Below, piece by piece: positions 54,532 through 64,000 of a stretch of 64,000 nt of DNA (positions are counted from its first letter, which is position 1; the number at the start of each line of letters is the position of its first letter). Below the pieces are notes generated by a model, which ran no database searches, was not told where the DNA came from, and worked only from the letters and a program-made list of their open reading frames with translations. Origin of the DNA: Arthrobacter sp. Leaf141 (lineage in GTDB: Bacteria > Actinomycetota > Actinomycetes > Actinomycetales > Micrococcaceae); the NCBI RefSeq assembly GCF_001424565.1, contig NZ_LMOL01000007.1:61347-125346 (forward strand), given 5' to 3'. The position numbers were made by a program, and so were the translations under genes.

Positions 54532-54571
54532 TTGACTCACCCAAGTTACACACGTGTAATTAGATATCTAA
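54532..54571 (+). promoter_or_regulatory. whiB2 promoter with two overlapping palindromes
   Basis: The -35 TTGACT (54532-54537) and -10 TGTAAT (54555-54560) are 17 bp apart. A TTACAC-N2-GTGTAA dyad (54546-54559) overlaps the -10, and a perfect 12-bp palindrome TTAGATATCTAA (54560-54571) covers the expected transcription start. This suggests tight protein control. Confidence 0.6.
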
Positions 54572-54647
54572 GGCAACTGCGTAAATACCGGCACACAACC
54601 GAGTGTCCACGTATCCAGGCAGTAGCCGCAACAGCAGGAGGGTCGCC

Positions 54648-55178
54648 GTGGGGCAAGCAGAGCGAATCCAGGAAGATGGCATTGTCGCCGGTCAGGCGAC
54701 AGCCAAATACCGTGCACGGGGCGTGCCCGGCGATTGGTATGTGGATCCTGCAGATCCTGACGCCGCCGAACGCTACAACCGGAATTCCGGCGGCAGCCTT
54801 GACCAGCAGGCCACCGCGTTCCTGGCAGCCCATGAAGCCCTCTCCAGCGGCGCGGATCCCGAGGACGAACTCGACCCGCCCATGGAACTGGCCATTTCCG
54901 CCGCGACGCAGCCGGAATGGCTGGGCCTGCCGTTCCAGCAGGACTTCGACGACGAAGGGGAGCTGGGGTGGCAGACTGACGCCTTGTGCGCCCAGACGGA
55001 TCCCGAGGCGTTTTTTCCGGAAAAAGGCGGCTCAACCCGGGACGCCAAAAAGGTTTGCGGTGCGTGCAACGTAAGGTCGCAGTGCCTTGAGTATGCGCTG
55101 GCCAACGATGAACGGTTTGGCATTTGGGGTGGCCTGTCCGAGCGCGAGCGCCGGCGGCTTAGGAAGCGGGCAGTCTAA
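54648..55178 (+). CDS. whiB2: WhiB-family iron-sulfur regulator (WhiB2/WhmD type)
   Basis: Transcription factor of 176 residues with a [4Fe-4S]-binding WhiB domain at the C-terminus. The four Cys are in ALCAQTDPEAFF, KVCGACNVRSQC (C-x2-C-x5-C), followed by the G-I-W-G-G turn (RFGIWGGLSERER) and a basic end RRLRKRAV. A long acidic N-terminal extension of about 95 residues is typical of the WhiB2/WhmD branch, which controls septation in mycobacteria and streptomycetes. GTG 54648 is selected by AGGAGG at 54636-54641; the upstream GTG at 54603 lacks a site. Rv3260c is the positional equivalent. Confidence 0.9.
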   Translation: MGQAERIQEDGIVAGQATAKYRARGVPGDWYVDPADPDAAERYNRNSGGSLDQQATAFLAAHEALSSGADPEDELDPPMELAISAATQPEWLGLPFQQDFDDEGELGWQTDALCAQTDPEAFFPEKGGSTRDAKKVCGACNVRSQCLEYALANDERFGIWGGLSERERRRLRKRAV

Positions 55179-55207
55179 TTCTTCAGGACGTTTATGTCAC
55201 TGCCGTT

Positions 55208-58200
55208 GTGGTCGCCCACAACGGCAGTGCCTATCTCCCCAGGACCCTCTCCGCCCTGGCGGAACAGACCCGGCCGGTTGACCGCGCCATCGGTGTGGAT
55301 GCCGGCTCCCGCGACGAATCGCAGCAGCTCCTTGCCGGGGCCCTCGGCGCCGCGCACGTTGTGGCCCATGACCGGGTCAAGGGCGGTATGGGCGCTGCCG
55401 TGCAGGCCGGCCTTGCCGGGCTGTCGCCATGGCATGCCGCCGCCGAAAACGCACGCCCGGAGTGGATCTGGCTGCTCCATGACGACGCCGCGCCGGCGCC
55501 GGAGGCGCTGGCCGAGCTGCTCATGGCAGTGGAGCGGGCGCCGTCCGTGACCGTGGCCGGCTGCAAGCAGCTGGACTGGGACGCGGAACGCCACCTCATT
55601 GACGTGGGCCTTTCAACGAGCCGCTGGGCTGAACGGCTGACCCTGATTGACGCCGAGGAACTGGACCAGGGCCAGTACGACGGGCGAAGTGATACTTTCG
55701 CGGTGAATTCCGCCGGGATGCTGGTGCGCCGCGACGTCTGGGAGCAGCTGGGCGGCTTCGACCCGGCGCTTCCCGGCAGCGGCGACGACGTCGATTTCTG
55801 CTGGCGCAACCGCCTGGCCGGGCACCGCGTGGTGGTGGTGCCTTCGGCCAGGATGTTCCATGTGGCCCACCGGCCGCATGCCCTGGGCAACGCTGCCGCT
55901 GCCAGGAAAGCCCAGGTCCACCTGCGGCTCAAGCACGCACCGGCCTGGCTGGTCCCGGTCCACGCTGTTGGCGCCCTGCTGGGCAGCCTCTTCAAGTTCG
56001 TCCTCAGCATCCTGGTCAAGGATCCCGGGTACGGCCTGTCCCAGCTGGCCGCGACCTGCGCTGCCCTGGCCCGGCCCCGGGCCGTTGCCCGCGCCAGGGG
56101 GGCTGCGCGGAAAACCCGGAGGATCCGGCGTTCCGTGATCCGGAAGCTGCAGACCCCCCGCCGGGAGGTGTGGAGCCACCGGCGGTCCCTCATGGAGGCG
56201 CTGGGATCCGACAACACTCCGGCGGACGAGCTGGAACACGATCCGCTGGCCAACCAGCCCACCGGAGACGCCGCTGATGATTTTGCCGCCCTGGCCACCA
56301 CCAAGCGAGGTTGGGTGGGCAACGGCGCCCTTGCTGCCGTTATTGTCGCCGCGGTCGCCGCCCTGCTTGGCCTCGCCGGCCTGTTCCGCGCCGACGCCGT
56401 ATCCGGTGGTGCGCTGATCCCCGTCTCCGCCGGCCTGGGCGACATCTGGCACCATGCCTCCAGCTGGTGGGTGGGCCTCGGCGCCGGGCTGCCGGGCCGT
56501 GGCGACCCCTTCGGATACGTCCTGTGGGTCCTTGGCGTCATCGGCGGCGGCGACGCCAACGCCGCCCTGGCGTGGCTGTTGCTGCTCAGCACCCCGCTTT
56601 CCGGACTCACTGCCTGGTTCGCGGCCGGCGGCCTTACCGTCCGCCGCAGGCTCCGGCTGGCCGCCGCTTTGGCCTGGGCCGCTGCCCCGGCCCTGCAGGT
56701 GGCACTTAACCAGGGCCGCGCCGGTGCGTTGATCGCGCACCTGATGATTCCCCTGTTTGCCCTCGCGCTGCTCCGGGCCACAGGCTCAGCGGTAGGCCAC
56801 GGACGATTCACCATGCCCGCCCCCGGCGACCGCAGGACAGGAAACAAGCCACCCATCCGGCCCGGCATCAACGGCACCCCGTCCTGGACAGCTGCGGCCG
56901 CCGCCGGCCTGGCATTGGCCGTCATCGCGGCTTCGGCGCCGGCACTGCTGGTGCCTGCCGTGGCCGTGGTGGTGCTGTGCGGACTGTTGCTGGGCCGCCG
57001 CGGCCGGACCGTGTGGTGGGCCCTGCTGCCCGCCGCTGCCCTGTTCATTCCGTTTGGCCTGTCCGTGCTGGACCGGCCCCGCGCCCTCCTCGCCGATCCA
57101 GGCCTGCCCCTGGCCTTCGAAGCCGCACCCCTGTGGCAGCAGCTCTTGGGCCAGCCCCTGCGGTTCGGCCTTGACGGCGGCCTGGCCGGGCTTTACGTCT
57201 TCGATGGCGGCATTGTTCCCTGGGCCCCGGTGCTCGCCGGCCTGGTTGCCGTCCCCATCCTGCTCCTCGCTGTTGTGGGGCTGTTCATCACAGGCCGCCG
57301 CGCCAAAACGGTCCGGTCACTGTGGTCAGCAGCCGCGATAGCCCTTGCCGGCGGCTGGCTCGCCGGCCAGGTGGCCACCGCCGCCGGCGCGGACACCCTG
57401 GTGGTGCCGTTTACCGGGCCCGCCGTCTCGGCAGCGGCCTTTGCCCTGCTGGGCGCCGGCCTGCTCGGCGCCGAGCAGCTCCTCTCGCTGGCCGACCGTG
57501 CCGCCGCCCACAATCCCCGTAAGCGGGCAGGGGTTCGGGTGGCCGTGGCCGCCGGCCTGGTCCTGGTCCTGGCCGGCCCCCTCGCCGGCATGGCCGCCTG
57601 GTCCGCCCAGAACCTGCTGGGCACGGATCCCGCCGCAGCGGCAGCGCCTGCGGCAGACGCCGAGGGCCAGCCGCTGGGCACCCCGCGGCTGGTGGTTCCC
57701 GCCACCCCGCGGACCCTGCCGGCCACTGCAATCGACCGGGGGACAGGTCCGGAACAAACCCGGACCCTCCTGATCAGCACCCGCGACGACGGCACCATCG
57801 ATGCTGCGCTCCAGCGCGGCGCCGGCACCACGCTGGACAGCCTGTCAGCGATCGCTTCAGCACGGAACATCATCGGCGCGCCGGGCGCCGAAACCGTCCG
57901 CGACGACGACGGCGTGACCGCTTCGATCCGCCGGGTTGTGGCAACGCTCGTGGCGGGCCAGGGCGTGGACCCGCGCGCGGACCTGGAACAGCTGGGAGCC
58001 GGGTTTGTGGTGCTCCGCGCCGCCGATTCCGCCGCGCAGCTGACCGCGAGCCGCATGGACGCCGTGCCCGGACTCGTCGCGGTGGGCCAGACGGACATGG
58101 GCTGGCTGTGGCGCATCACGCCCCTCAACCAGCCCGCCAACCAGGCTGCCGAGGTTGCCCACAGGGTGAGGATTGTCGACGGCGGCGGGGCAGCGATTGC

Positions 58201-58546
58201 CATGGTGCCGTCCGCAGCCACCGACGTCGACGCCGCAATCCCTGCCGGGCCGGACGGCCGGCTGCTTGTCCTTGCTGAACGGGCCGATCCGCACTGGAGC
58301 GCGTGGCTGGACGGCCAAAAGCTGCCCACCGCCACCTCCGGCTGGTCGCAGGCCTTTGCCCTTCCCACCGCCGCCGGCCAACTGACTGTCCGTTACGAAA
58401 ACCCCTGGGGGCCCTGGGCCGGAATAGCCCAGCTGACGGTGATCGGCCTGACCATCCTGCTGGCCATCCCACTGCCGGCGCCGCGGCCACGGACCGGCCT
58501 TTCACGTGGCGAGGGCTCTTTGCGTAAGGAACAACAGAATGCGTGA
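55208..58546 (+). CDS. Large family 2 glycosyltransferase with polytopic membrane domain
   Basis: A protein of at least 1,112 residues. Residues 1-260 are a GT-A family 2 transferase (RPEWIWLLHDDAAP near 80, an RSDTFAVNSAGMLVRRDVW acceptor region, DDVDFCWRNRLAGHRV near 195). Residues 340-800 hold about ten membrane helices, then a soluble part and a final helix (IAQLTVIGLTILLAIPL). It probably adds sugars to lipid-linked wall polymers. GTG 55208 is the first standard start but removes the first beta-strand; an ATT at 55178 overlapping the whiB2 stop (TAATT) would restore VTAVVVAHNG. It overlaps DUF5719 by 8 nt. Confidence 0.87.
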   Translation: MVAHNGSAYLPRTLSALAEQTRPVDRAIGVDAGSRDESQQLLAGALGAAHVVAHDRVKGGMGAAVQAGLAGLSPWHAAAENARPEWIWLLHDDAAPAPEALAELLMAVERAPSVTVAGCKQLDWDAERHLIDVGLSTSRWAERLTLIDAEELDQGQYDGRSDTFAVNSAGMLVRRDVWEQLGGFDPALPGSGDDVDFCWRNRLAGHRVVVVPSARMFHVAHRPHALGNAAAARKAQVHLRLKHAPAWLVPVHAVGALLGSLFKFVLSILVKDPGYGLSQLAATCAALARPRAVARARGAARKTRRIRRSVIRKLQTPRREVWSHRRSLMEALGSDNTPADELEHDPLANQPTGDAADDFAALATTKRGWVGNGALAAVIVAAVAALLGLAGLFRADAVSGGALIPVSAGLGDIWHHASSWWVGLGAGLPGRGDPFGYVLWVLGVIGGGDANAALAWLLLLSTPLSGLTAWFAAGGLTVRRRLRLAAALAWAAAPALQVALNQGRAGALIAHLMIPLFALALLRATGSAVGHGRFTMPAPGDRRTGNKPPIRPGINGTPSWTAAAAAGLALAVIAASAPALLVPAVAVVVLCGLLLGRRGRTVWWALLPAAALFIPFGLSVLDRPRALLADPGLPLAFEAAPLWQQLLGQPLRFGLDGGLAGLYVFDGGIVPWAPVLAGLVAVPILLLAVVGLFITGRRAKTVRSLWSAAAIALAGGWLAGQVATAAGADTLVVPFTGPAVSAAAFALLGAGLLGAEQLLSLADRAAAHNPRKRAGVRVAVAAGLVLVLAGPLAGMAAWSAQNLLGTDPAAAAAPAADAEGQPLGTPRLVVPATPRTLPATAIDRGTGPEQTRTLLISTRDDGTIDAALQRGAGTTLDSLSAIASARNIIGAPGAETVRDDDGVTASIRRVVATLVAGQGVDPRADLEQLGAGFVVLRAADSAAQLTASRMDAVPGLVAVGQTDMGWLWRITPLNQPANQAAEVAHRVRIVDGGGAAIAMVPSAATDVDAAIPAGPDGRLLVLAERADPHWSAWLDGQKLPTATSGWSQAFALPTAAGQLTVRYENPWGPWAGIAQLTVIGLTILLAIPLPAPRPRTGLSRGEGSLRKEQQNA

Positions 58547-60221
58547 GAACACCACCCCCGCAGCGGGCCAGGCCACAGCACCGGCCAAGCCCACAGCTCC
58601 GCAACCCCCCGCCCCGGCGGCCGGGACCCCGGCGGAGGCCCCCGTGCGTCCCGCCGGAAAACGGCGCAAGGCCGCGGCGGCAGGATTTGCCGCGTCCGCG
58701 CTGGTGCTGGCAGCCGCAGGGGCCGTGGTGGCCGCAGGGTCCCTGCTGGGCCCCGCGTCCAACCGCGACCTGGCGGCTGTGGCGGCCACCGTTCCCGCCG
58801 GCACCAGCATTGGCGTCTGCCCCGGGCCCGCCCGTCTGCTCGAGGGCACCCAAGCCGGCACCGACCCCCAGTTCAGCCCCGAATCCGCCACCGCGGCCAG
58901 CACCGTCACGGGAGTGGTCCTGGGGTCAGCCGGCGTGCTTCCTGCCAGCCGGCTGTCCCGCCTCGACGGGGCCACCGCCGTCGAAATTGCCAAGGAGCCA
59001 GGCGCACCCGCCAAGGACAGCGCCCCCCAGGAAACCCTTGCGGGCATCGTCGCCGGCCGTGCCACGGACCAGGCCTCCGTGCTCCAGGCCGACCCCGTCG
59101 CAAACCAGAAGGCATCGGCGGCTGCTGCCCTGAAGTTCTCCGCCACTGACGGTGACCTTCGCGGCATGGCCGCCACCAACTGCCAGCAGCCAGCCAATGA
59201 CCAGTGGCTGGCCGGAGCGCGGACCACCGTAGGGCGGACATCCGTCCTGGTGCTCTCCAACGCGTCCACCACGCCGGCCACTGTCAGCCTTGAACTTTTT
59301 GGTGCCTCGGGCCAGATCCAGGCCCCGGGCAGCCGCGGCCTCCTGGTGGCGCCGGGAGCCACGCGTTCGGTCATCCTTGCCGGCCTGGCCCCATCCGAAG
59401 AACAGCTCAGCGTCCACGTCCGCAGCGCGGGCGGACCTGTGGCCGCCGTCATCCAGCAAAGTGTCCTCCGGGGACTTACCCCCGGCGGCGTCGATTTCAT
59501 CGCACCCGGAGCCGCACCGTCCACACGCCAGGTCATGACCGGCGTCGACATCCAGGCCCCCGCAGCAGTCACAGCGATGACCGGAAAATCCGGCTACGAC
59601 GACGCCGGCCCCGCCCTTCAGCTCACAGTGCCCGGCCCTTCAGATGCCGTGGTGGAGATCAGCTTGTACGGGCGGGACGGCCAGAAGGCACTGCCCGACG
59701 GCGGCGTAGTCACCGCCAAGGCCGGCGCCGTCACCGAGGTGCTGCTGGCCGGCGTCCCGGCCGGCCAATACACGGTTGCTGCATCCTCGGATGTCTCCTT
59801 TGTGGCCGCGGCGCGGATGAGCCGGGGCGTCGACGCAGAGAAGGAATCAGACGTGGCCTGGGCGCCGTCAGGTGTCCGGCTCGGCAGCCAGCACGTCGTG
59901 CCCGTGCCGCTGGGCGGCGTCCGGCAACTGGTATTCGGGGCCCTCGACGCGCGCGCCAGCATCACCTACGCCGCTGTCACGTCGGACGGCAAGGTCCGGG
60001 CCCCGGCAACGGCGGACATTGCCGGCGGCACCACCGCGGCCATCACCATTCCGGAGAAGACCGACGGCGCCGACGTTGTGGGCTACGTTGTCTCCGCTTC
60101 CGGGGATGCCGCGTACGGGGCGTTGCTGCTGCAGCAGGATGGCCGGAACGACATTTCGTCGCTGGCCTTTATGCCGGCGGCAGCCGGCCAGGAAAGCGTT
60201 CCGGTGGCACTGGGCTACTGA
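58539..60221 (+). CDS. DUF5719 family extracytoplasmic protein
   Basis: Actinobacterial protein of 560 residues. The first 35 residues are Ala/Pro-rich and basic, followed by a membrane anchor (AAAGFAASALVLAAAGAVVA). The remainder is an extracytoplasmic beta-rich domain with repeated Ig-like segments (TTVGRTSVLVLSNASTTPAT, LFGASGQIQAPGSRG, YTVAASSDVSFVAAARMSRG). Function is unknown. ATG 58539 is selected by AAGGA at 58526-58530 and lies within the end of the glycosyltransferase gene, so the two are coupled and probably act together on wall glycans. Confidence 0.82.
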   Translation: MRENTTPAAGQATAPAKPTAPQPPAPAAGTPAEAPVRPAGKRRKAAAAGFAASALVLAAAGAVVAAGSLLGPASNRDLAAVAATVPAGTSIGVCPGPARLLEGTQAGTDPQFSPESATAASTVTGVVLGSAGVLPASRLSRLDGATAVEIAKEPGAPAKDSAPQETLAGIVAGRATDQASVLQADPVANQKASAAAALKFSATDGDLRGMAATNCQQPANDQWLAGARTTVGRTSVLVLSNASTTPATVSLELFGASGQIQAPGSRGLLVAPGATRSVILAGLAPSEEQLSVHVRSAGGPVAAVIQQSVLRGLTPGGVDFIAPGAAPSTRQVMTGVDIQAPAAVTAMTGKSGYDDAGPALQLTVPGPSDAVVEISLYGRDGQKALPDGGVVTAKAGAVTEVLLAGVPAGQYTVAASSDVSFVAAARMSRGVDAEKESDVAWAPSGVRLGSQHVVPVPLGGVRQLVFGALDARASITYAAVTSDGKVRAPATADIAGGTTAAITIPEKTDGADVVGYVVSASGDAAYGALLLQQDGRNDISSLAFMPAAAGQESVPVALGY

Positions 60222-60246
60222 CCGAGGCTGTCGGGGCCGGCGCGGC

Positions 60247-60759
60247 TCAGTAGCGGCGCCGGTACACCGGGTCCAGGGTTTCCGGTGCCACGCCCAGCAT
60301 CTCCGCGGTGTACTCCACCACCACATCATGGACCAGGTCCTGCAGTTCGTCGGAGCTCGCGGTGCCCTGCTCCACCACCCGCCGGTACACGGTGATCATG
60401 GGGCCGTCGTCGGCCGTGGCCGGCGCGGACGCGCCCATGGGCACGGGGGAAGCTGCGGCCGCCAACTGCTCAAGGTTGGGCGGAATCTCATCCACCCCGA
60501 AACGGACACCGTCCAGGGTTTTCCCCCAGATGTCGTGCAAACGCTGCGCCGATTCCATCACCATGTCATCAAAGCGGTCCGAGCGGGTGCGGTAGCCGGG
60601 GTGGGCGGGAAGCATCACCTCGCCGCGCAGGCCACGCCCGTGGCGGTTACGGCGGCGGGCAGTGAAGCCGCGGCCTGCTGATCCGGTGCCCGGATCCCTG
60701 TGGGCTTCCGGGTCAGCCAACCGGACCGTAAATGCTGATTCCTGGTTCGATGACTGCAT
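60247..60759 (-). CDS. Zincin-like metallopeptidase-family protein with degenerate active site
   Basis: A 170-residue member of the bacterial zincin-like family (PF06262 type; Rv3259-like position). The fold is recognised by SDRFDDMVMESAQRLHDIWG, VRFGVDEIPP and PMITVYRRVVEQ near residue 120. The usual HExxH helix is replaced by LVHDVVVEYTAEMLGV: one His remains, the catalytic Glu is Asp and the second His is absent. It is therefore probably not an active protease of the classic type. ATG 60759 lies 6 nt after TACAGT. Convergent with DUF5719. Confidence 0.82.
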   Translation of the reverse strand: MQSSNQESAFTVRLADPEAHRDPGTGSAGRGFTARRRNRHGRGLRGEVMLPAHPGYRTRSDRFDDMVMESAQRLHDIWGKTLDGVRFGVDEIPPNLEQLAAAASPVPMGASAPATADDGPMITVYRRVVEQGTASSDELQDLVHDVVVEYTAEMLGVAPETLDPVYRRRY

Positions 60760-60765
60760 ACATTG

Positions 60766-60771
60766 ACTGTA
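60766..60771 (-). promoter_or_regulatory. -10 box for leaderless zincin-like transcript
   Basis: On the - strand TACAGT ends exactly 6 nt before ATG 60759. Confidence 0.5.
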
Positions 60772-60876
60772 AACCCGGCACCTGGATTACGCGACAGGAT
60801 CGCCGGAGCAGCCCGATGCGCGCGGCCGCGCGCCAATGCGCGGGTTCCGGCTGCCGGCCCGGTAGTCTGGGCTGTC

Positions 60877-61266
60877 GTGGGAGCTATCCGTCAGTGTTCA
60901 AGATCCGCCTGCCGCCAGTCAGCGGTAGCGACGCTGACCTACGTCTACGCGGATTCCACCGCGGTCCTCGGGCCCCTGGCCACCTACGCCGAACCCCACT
61001 GCTATGACCTGTGCAGCCAGCACGCCGGCTCCCTGACCGTTCCCCGGGGCTGGGAAGTACTCCGTCTGGCCATGCCCACCACACCGCAGCAGCCAGGCCC
61101 CGACGACCTGCTCGCCCTGGCCGACGCCGTCCGCGAGGCGGCAGCCCAGCCTTCCCCGCAGCAGCGGCCTTCCGCCCAGCGTGGCCCCCACACGGCACTG
61201 GAAGCTCCGGCAGGAACCGAGGGAACCCGCAGGGGCCACCTGCGCGTCCTCCGGGAACCGTCCTGA
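60877..61266 (+). CDS. DUF3499 family protein (putative zinc-binding)
   Basis: Actinobacterial protein of 129 residues (Rv3258c-like). The conserved N-terminal half has Cys/His pairs RQCSRSACRQSAVATLTYVY and PHCYDLCSQHAGSLTVPRGW, which suggest a small zinc-binding fold. The C-terminal half is Gln/Pro/Ala-rich. The GTG at 60877 is chosen because TAGTCT ends 8 nt upstream and earlier frames are not family-like. Function unknown. Its neighbour on the - strand is the zincin-like gene, as in mycobacteria. Confidence 0.87.
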   Translation: MGAIRQCSRSACRQSAVATLTYVYADSTAVLGPLATYAEPHCYDLCSQHAGSLTVPRGWEVLRLAMPTTPQQPGPDDLLALADAVREAAAQPSPQQRPSAQRGPHTALEAPAGTEGTRRGHLRVLREPS

Positions 61267-61344
61267 GGCGCGGCGGGCGGTAGGCTGGACGCTGTACGTC
61301 AGTCCGCTACCGGCGCGAGCGCGCCCGCCAGGGAGCATGAACAA

Positions 61345-61575
61345 ATGCCAAAGATCAGTCCCGAGCTGTTGTCAGTCCTGCGTTGCCCCGTGACCGGCTC
61401 ACCCCTGGTCCAGGAGGGCGAGGAACTGGTGGCCACCAACGCCGGGGAAGCCGGCGCTGCGCCGCGCTACGCCATCCAGGACGGCATCCCGCTGCTCCTG
61501 CCGCCGGAACTGCTCGCCGCAGCCACCAGGGCCGGCTCGGACCAGCACGATCCCGCCGGCACCGCCGCGCCGTAG
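61345..61575 (+). CDS. Trm112-family small protein
   Basis: A 76-residue member of the Trm112/YcaR family. It opens with KISPELLSVLRCPVTGSPLV and ends in YAIQDGIPLLLPPELLAAA, the family pattern. Family members serve as cofactor-like partners of methyltransferases. The usual CxxC pair is reduced to one Cys (RCPVTG), so zinc binding is unlikely. AGGGAG lies 9-10 nt before ATG. TAGGCT near 61281 may be the promoter. Followed by ahcY after 39 nt. Confidence 0.85.
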   Translation: MPKISPELLSVLRCPVTGSPLVQEGEELVATNAGEAGAAPRYAIQDGIPLLLPPELLAAATRAGSDQHDPAGTAAP

Positions 61576-61614
61576 CGCGGAACCAGCACATCAGATCCAG
61601 AATTAAGGACCACT

Positions 61615-63093
<1,479 letters not shown>

Positions 63094-63097
63094 CGGC

Positions 63098-63130
63098 CCG
63101 GGCACCGGCGGTCCCGCCGCCGGTGCCCGG
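63098..63130 (+). terminator. First hairpin of a tandem terminator after ahcY
   Basis: A 14-bp perfect stem (63098-63111 with 63117-63130) with a 5-nt loop lies 4 nt after the stop; no T-tract follows directly. Confidence 0.7.
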
Positions 63131-63145
63131 CGAAGCCGTGCCACC

Positions 63146-63181
63146 AGGAACCCGGGTGCCCGCTGGCACCCGGGTTCCTTG
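63146..63181 (+). terminator. Second hairpin of the tandem terminator after ahcY
   Basis: A 15-bp perfect stem (63146-63160 with 63165-63179) with a 4-nt loop ends in CCTTG. Confidence 0.75.
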
Positions 63182-63189
63182 CAACCACC

Positions 63190-63195
63190 TAGAAT
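63190..63195 (+). promoter_or_regulatory. -10 box for leaderless L,D-transpeptidase transcript
   Basis: TAGAAT, the best -10 match of the set, ends exactly 6 nt before ATG 63202. It begins only 10 nt after the ahcY terminator stem. Confidence 0.6.
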
Positions 63196-63201
63196 CGATG
63201 T

Positions 63202-64000
63202 ATGGAGCCTGATACCAAGCCCCGCCGCAAGGGCAACGTCAAGAAGATTCTGGTGGTGGCCACCGTGTGCCTGCTCGCCGCCGCCGGCGGTGTGTTTGCT
63301 GCCGTAGCGCCGGGACTCGCCGGGACCCCGCTGGAGTCAGAGGCCGGCTCCGCAGCCCGGACGTCCCCCGGAATCGCCGCCCCCGTCATCACGCCCGTGA
63401 GCGTTGACGCGGCACCGGCCAACGGCGCCAAGGAGGTCAATCCGGCGGCCCCGGTGTCCCTCAAGGTTGACCACGGGACCATCGAACGGGTCTCCCTGAC
63501 CAGCACCGGCGGCGAGGCAGTGGACGGCAGCATCGATCCGGCCGGCACCTCCTGGGCGGCAACCGGGGCGTTGAAGTTCAACACCGACTACAGCTACACG
63601 TATGTCCTCAAGGACAGCGCCGGCCGCGAAACGAGCACCACCCGGTCCTTCGCCACGGTTTCCAGCTCCCACGAGGCGGACGCCGCCATCTACCCGCTGG
63701 ACGGCATGAAAGTCGGCGTCGGGCAACCCCTGCAGGTCACCTTCAGCGAACCCGTCCTGAACCGGGACGCCGTGGAAAAGGCCATCACCGTGACCAGCAG
63801 CGCCGGCCAGGTGGGCGCCTTCCACTGGTACAGCGACACCATGGTCCGGTACCGGGCCGAGACGTTCTGGGCTGCCAACTCCACCGTGTCCATGGACATG
63901 AAGCTATTCGGCGTCGACCTGGGCAACGGACAGATCGCCAATTTCAACAAAAAAATGAGCATCGCCATCGGTGACAAAAAAGTGGCCGTCGCGGATGCCA
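63202..64000 (+). CDS. L,D-transpeptidase with Ig-like domains (partial, cut by window edge)
   Basis: The first 266 residues of a secreted wall enzyme. A basic N-terminus and a hydrophobic signal or anchor (ILVVATVCLLAAAGGVFAAV) are followed by two Ig-like domains as in mycobacterial LdtMt2. The second has the recognisable FSEPVLNRDAVEKAITVTSS and FGVDLGNGQIANFNKKMSIA. The catalytic YkuD domain with its His and Cys would lie beyond the right edge and cannot be checked. Such enzymes make 3-3 cross-links in peptidoglycan. The open frame runs through base 64000. Confidence 0.87.
   Translation, partial: MEPDTKPRRKGNVKKILVVATVCLLAAAGGVFAAVAPGLAGTPLESEAGSAARTSPGIAAPVITPVSVDAAPANGAKEVNPAAPVSLKVDHGTIERVSLTSTGGEAVDGSIDPAGTSWAATGALKFNTDYSYTYVLKDSAGRETSTTRSFATVSSSHEADAAIYPLDGMKVGVGQPLQVTFSEPVLNRDAVEKAITVTSSAGQVGAFHWYSDTMVRYRAETFWAANSTVSMDMKLFGVDLGNGQIANFNKKMSIAIGDKKVAVADA

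Noticed and set aside
61576..61614. SAH riboswitch in front of ahcY
   Set aside because: Only 39 nt separate the Trm112 stop and the ahcY start, too short for the aptamer, and no matching fold is seen.

Overview
The window looks like chromosomal core genome of a high-GC Gram-positive actinomycete, most likely a member of the Micrococcaceae (Arthrobacter/Pseudarthrobacter group). The evidence is the strong G/C third-position bias, the frequent GTG/TTG starts, mycothiol metabolism (Mca), a WhiB regulator, DUF501/DUF3499/DUF4245/DUF4307/TIGR03089 actinobacterial marker families, and gene blocks I recognise from Mycobacterium tuberculosis. I see no insertion sequence, prophage, CRISPR array, rRNA or replication origin. 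About 60 protein genes and one tRNA are supported.

Layout. (1) 1-8.7 kb: a nucleoside uptake and salvage operon: ABC ATPase, two permeases, cytidine deaminase, thymidine phosphorylase, two tandem DedA membrane proteins and adenosine deaminase. The substrate-binding lipoprotein expected for such a transporter is probably just outside the left edge. (2) 8.7-14.7 kb: mazG, enolase, a DivIC/FtsB-like septum protein, DUF501, an exopolyphosphatase and a membrane-anchored subtilase. (3) 14.8-17.4 kb: type II NADH dehydrogenase, an ACT-GNAT fusion protein, and a tRNA with anticodon UAA but a short variable loop. (4) 17.4-23.6 kb: a branched-chain amino-acid type ABC transporter in two convergent units, the binding protein on + and livHMGF on -, each with a CRP-type TGTGA-N6-TCAC site upstream. 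(5) 24-28.3 kb: a BAX-inhibitor-like protein, galK-galT and divergent galM. (6) 28.3-31.6 kb: AI-2E family exporter, threonine dehydratase and rhomboid protease. (7) 31.6-47 kb: a block resembling M. tuberculosis Rv1080c-Rv1101c (greA, DUF4307, mca, small membrane protein, hemolysin III, Z-prenyl synthase, phoH2, fumC, DUF4245, glpX). It is interrupted by two acetyltransferase/hypothetical genes, a lone prepilin peptidase, a NUDIX gene, a tetR-MFS pair and a carbonic anhydrase. (8) 47-64 kb: a cell-envelope and one-carbon region related to Rv3248c-Rv3277 (femX, manA, LCP protein, purEK, GtrA, TIGR03089, whiB2, a 1,100-residue glycosyltransferase, DUF5719, a zincin-like protein, DUF3499, Trm112, ahcY). 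It ends in an L,D-transpeptidase cut by the right edge.

The dominant regulatory theme is leaderless transcription. Sixteen genes have a TAnnnT -10 box ending exactly 6 or 7 nt before the start codon, and most of them lack a Shine-Dalgarno sequence; this settles several starts. The most promising undescribed element is a short ORF of 50 codons, or 23 from a better-placed internal start, directly upstream of phoH2. It sits where mycobacteria carry the phoAT antitoxin-like gene. Other points of interest are dyads at the whiB2 and hemolysin-III promoters, an extracytoplasmic domain fused to LivH, and an unusual ATT or late GTG start of the large glycosyltransferase.
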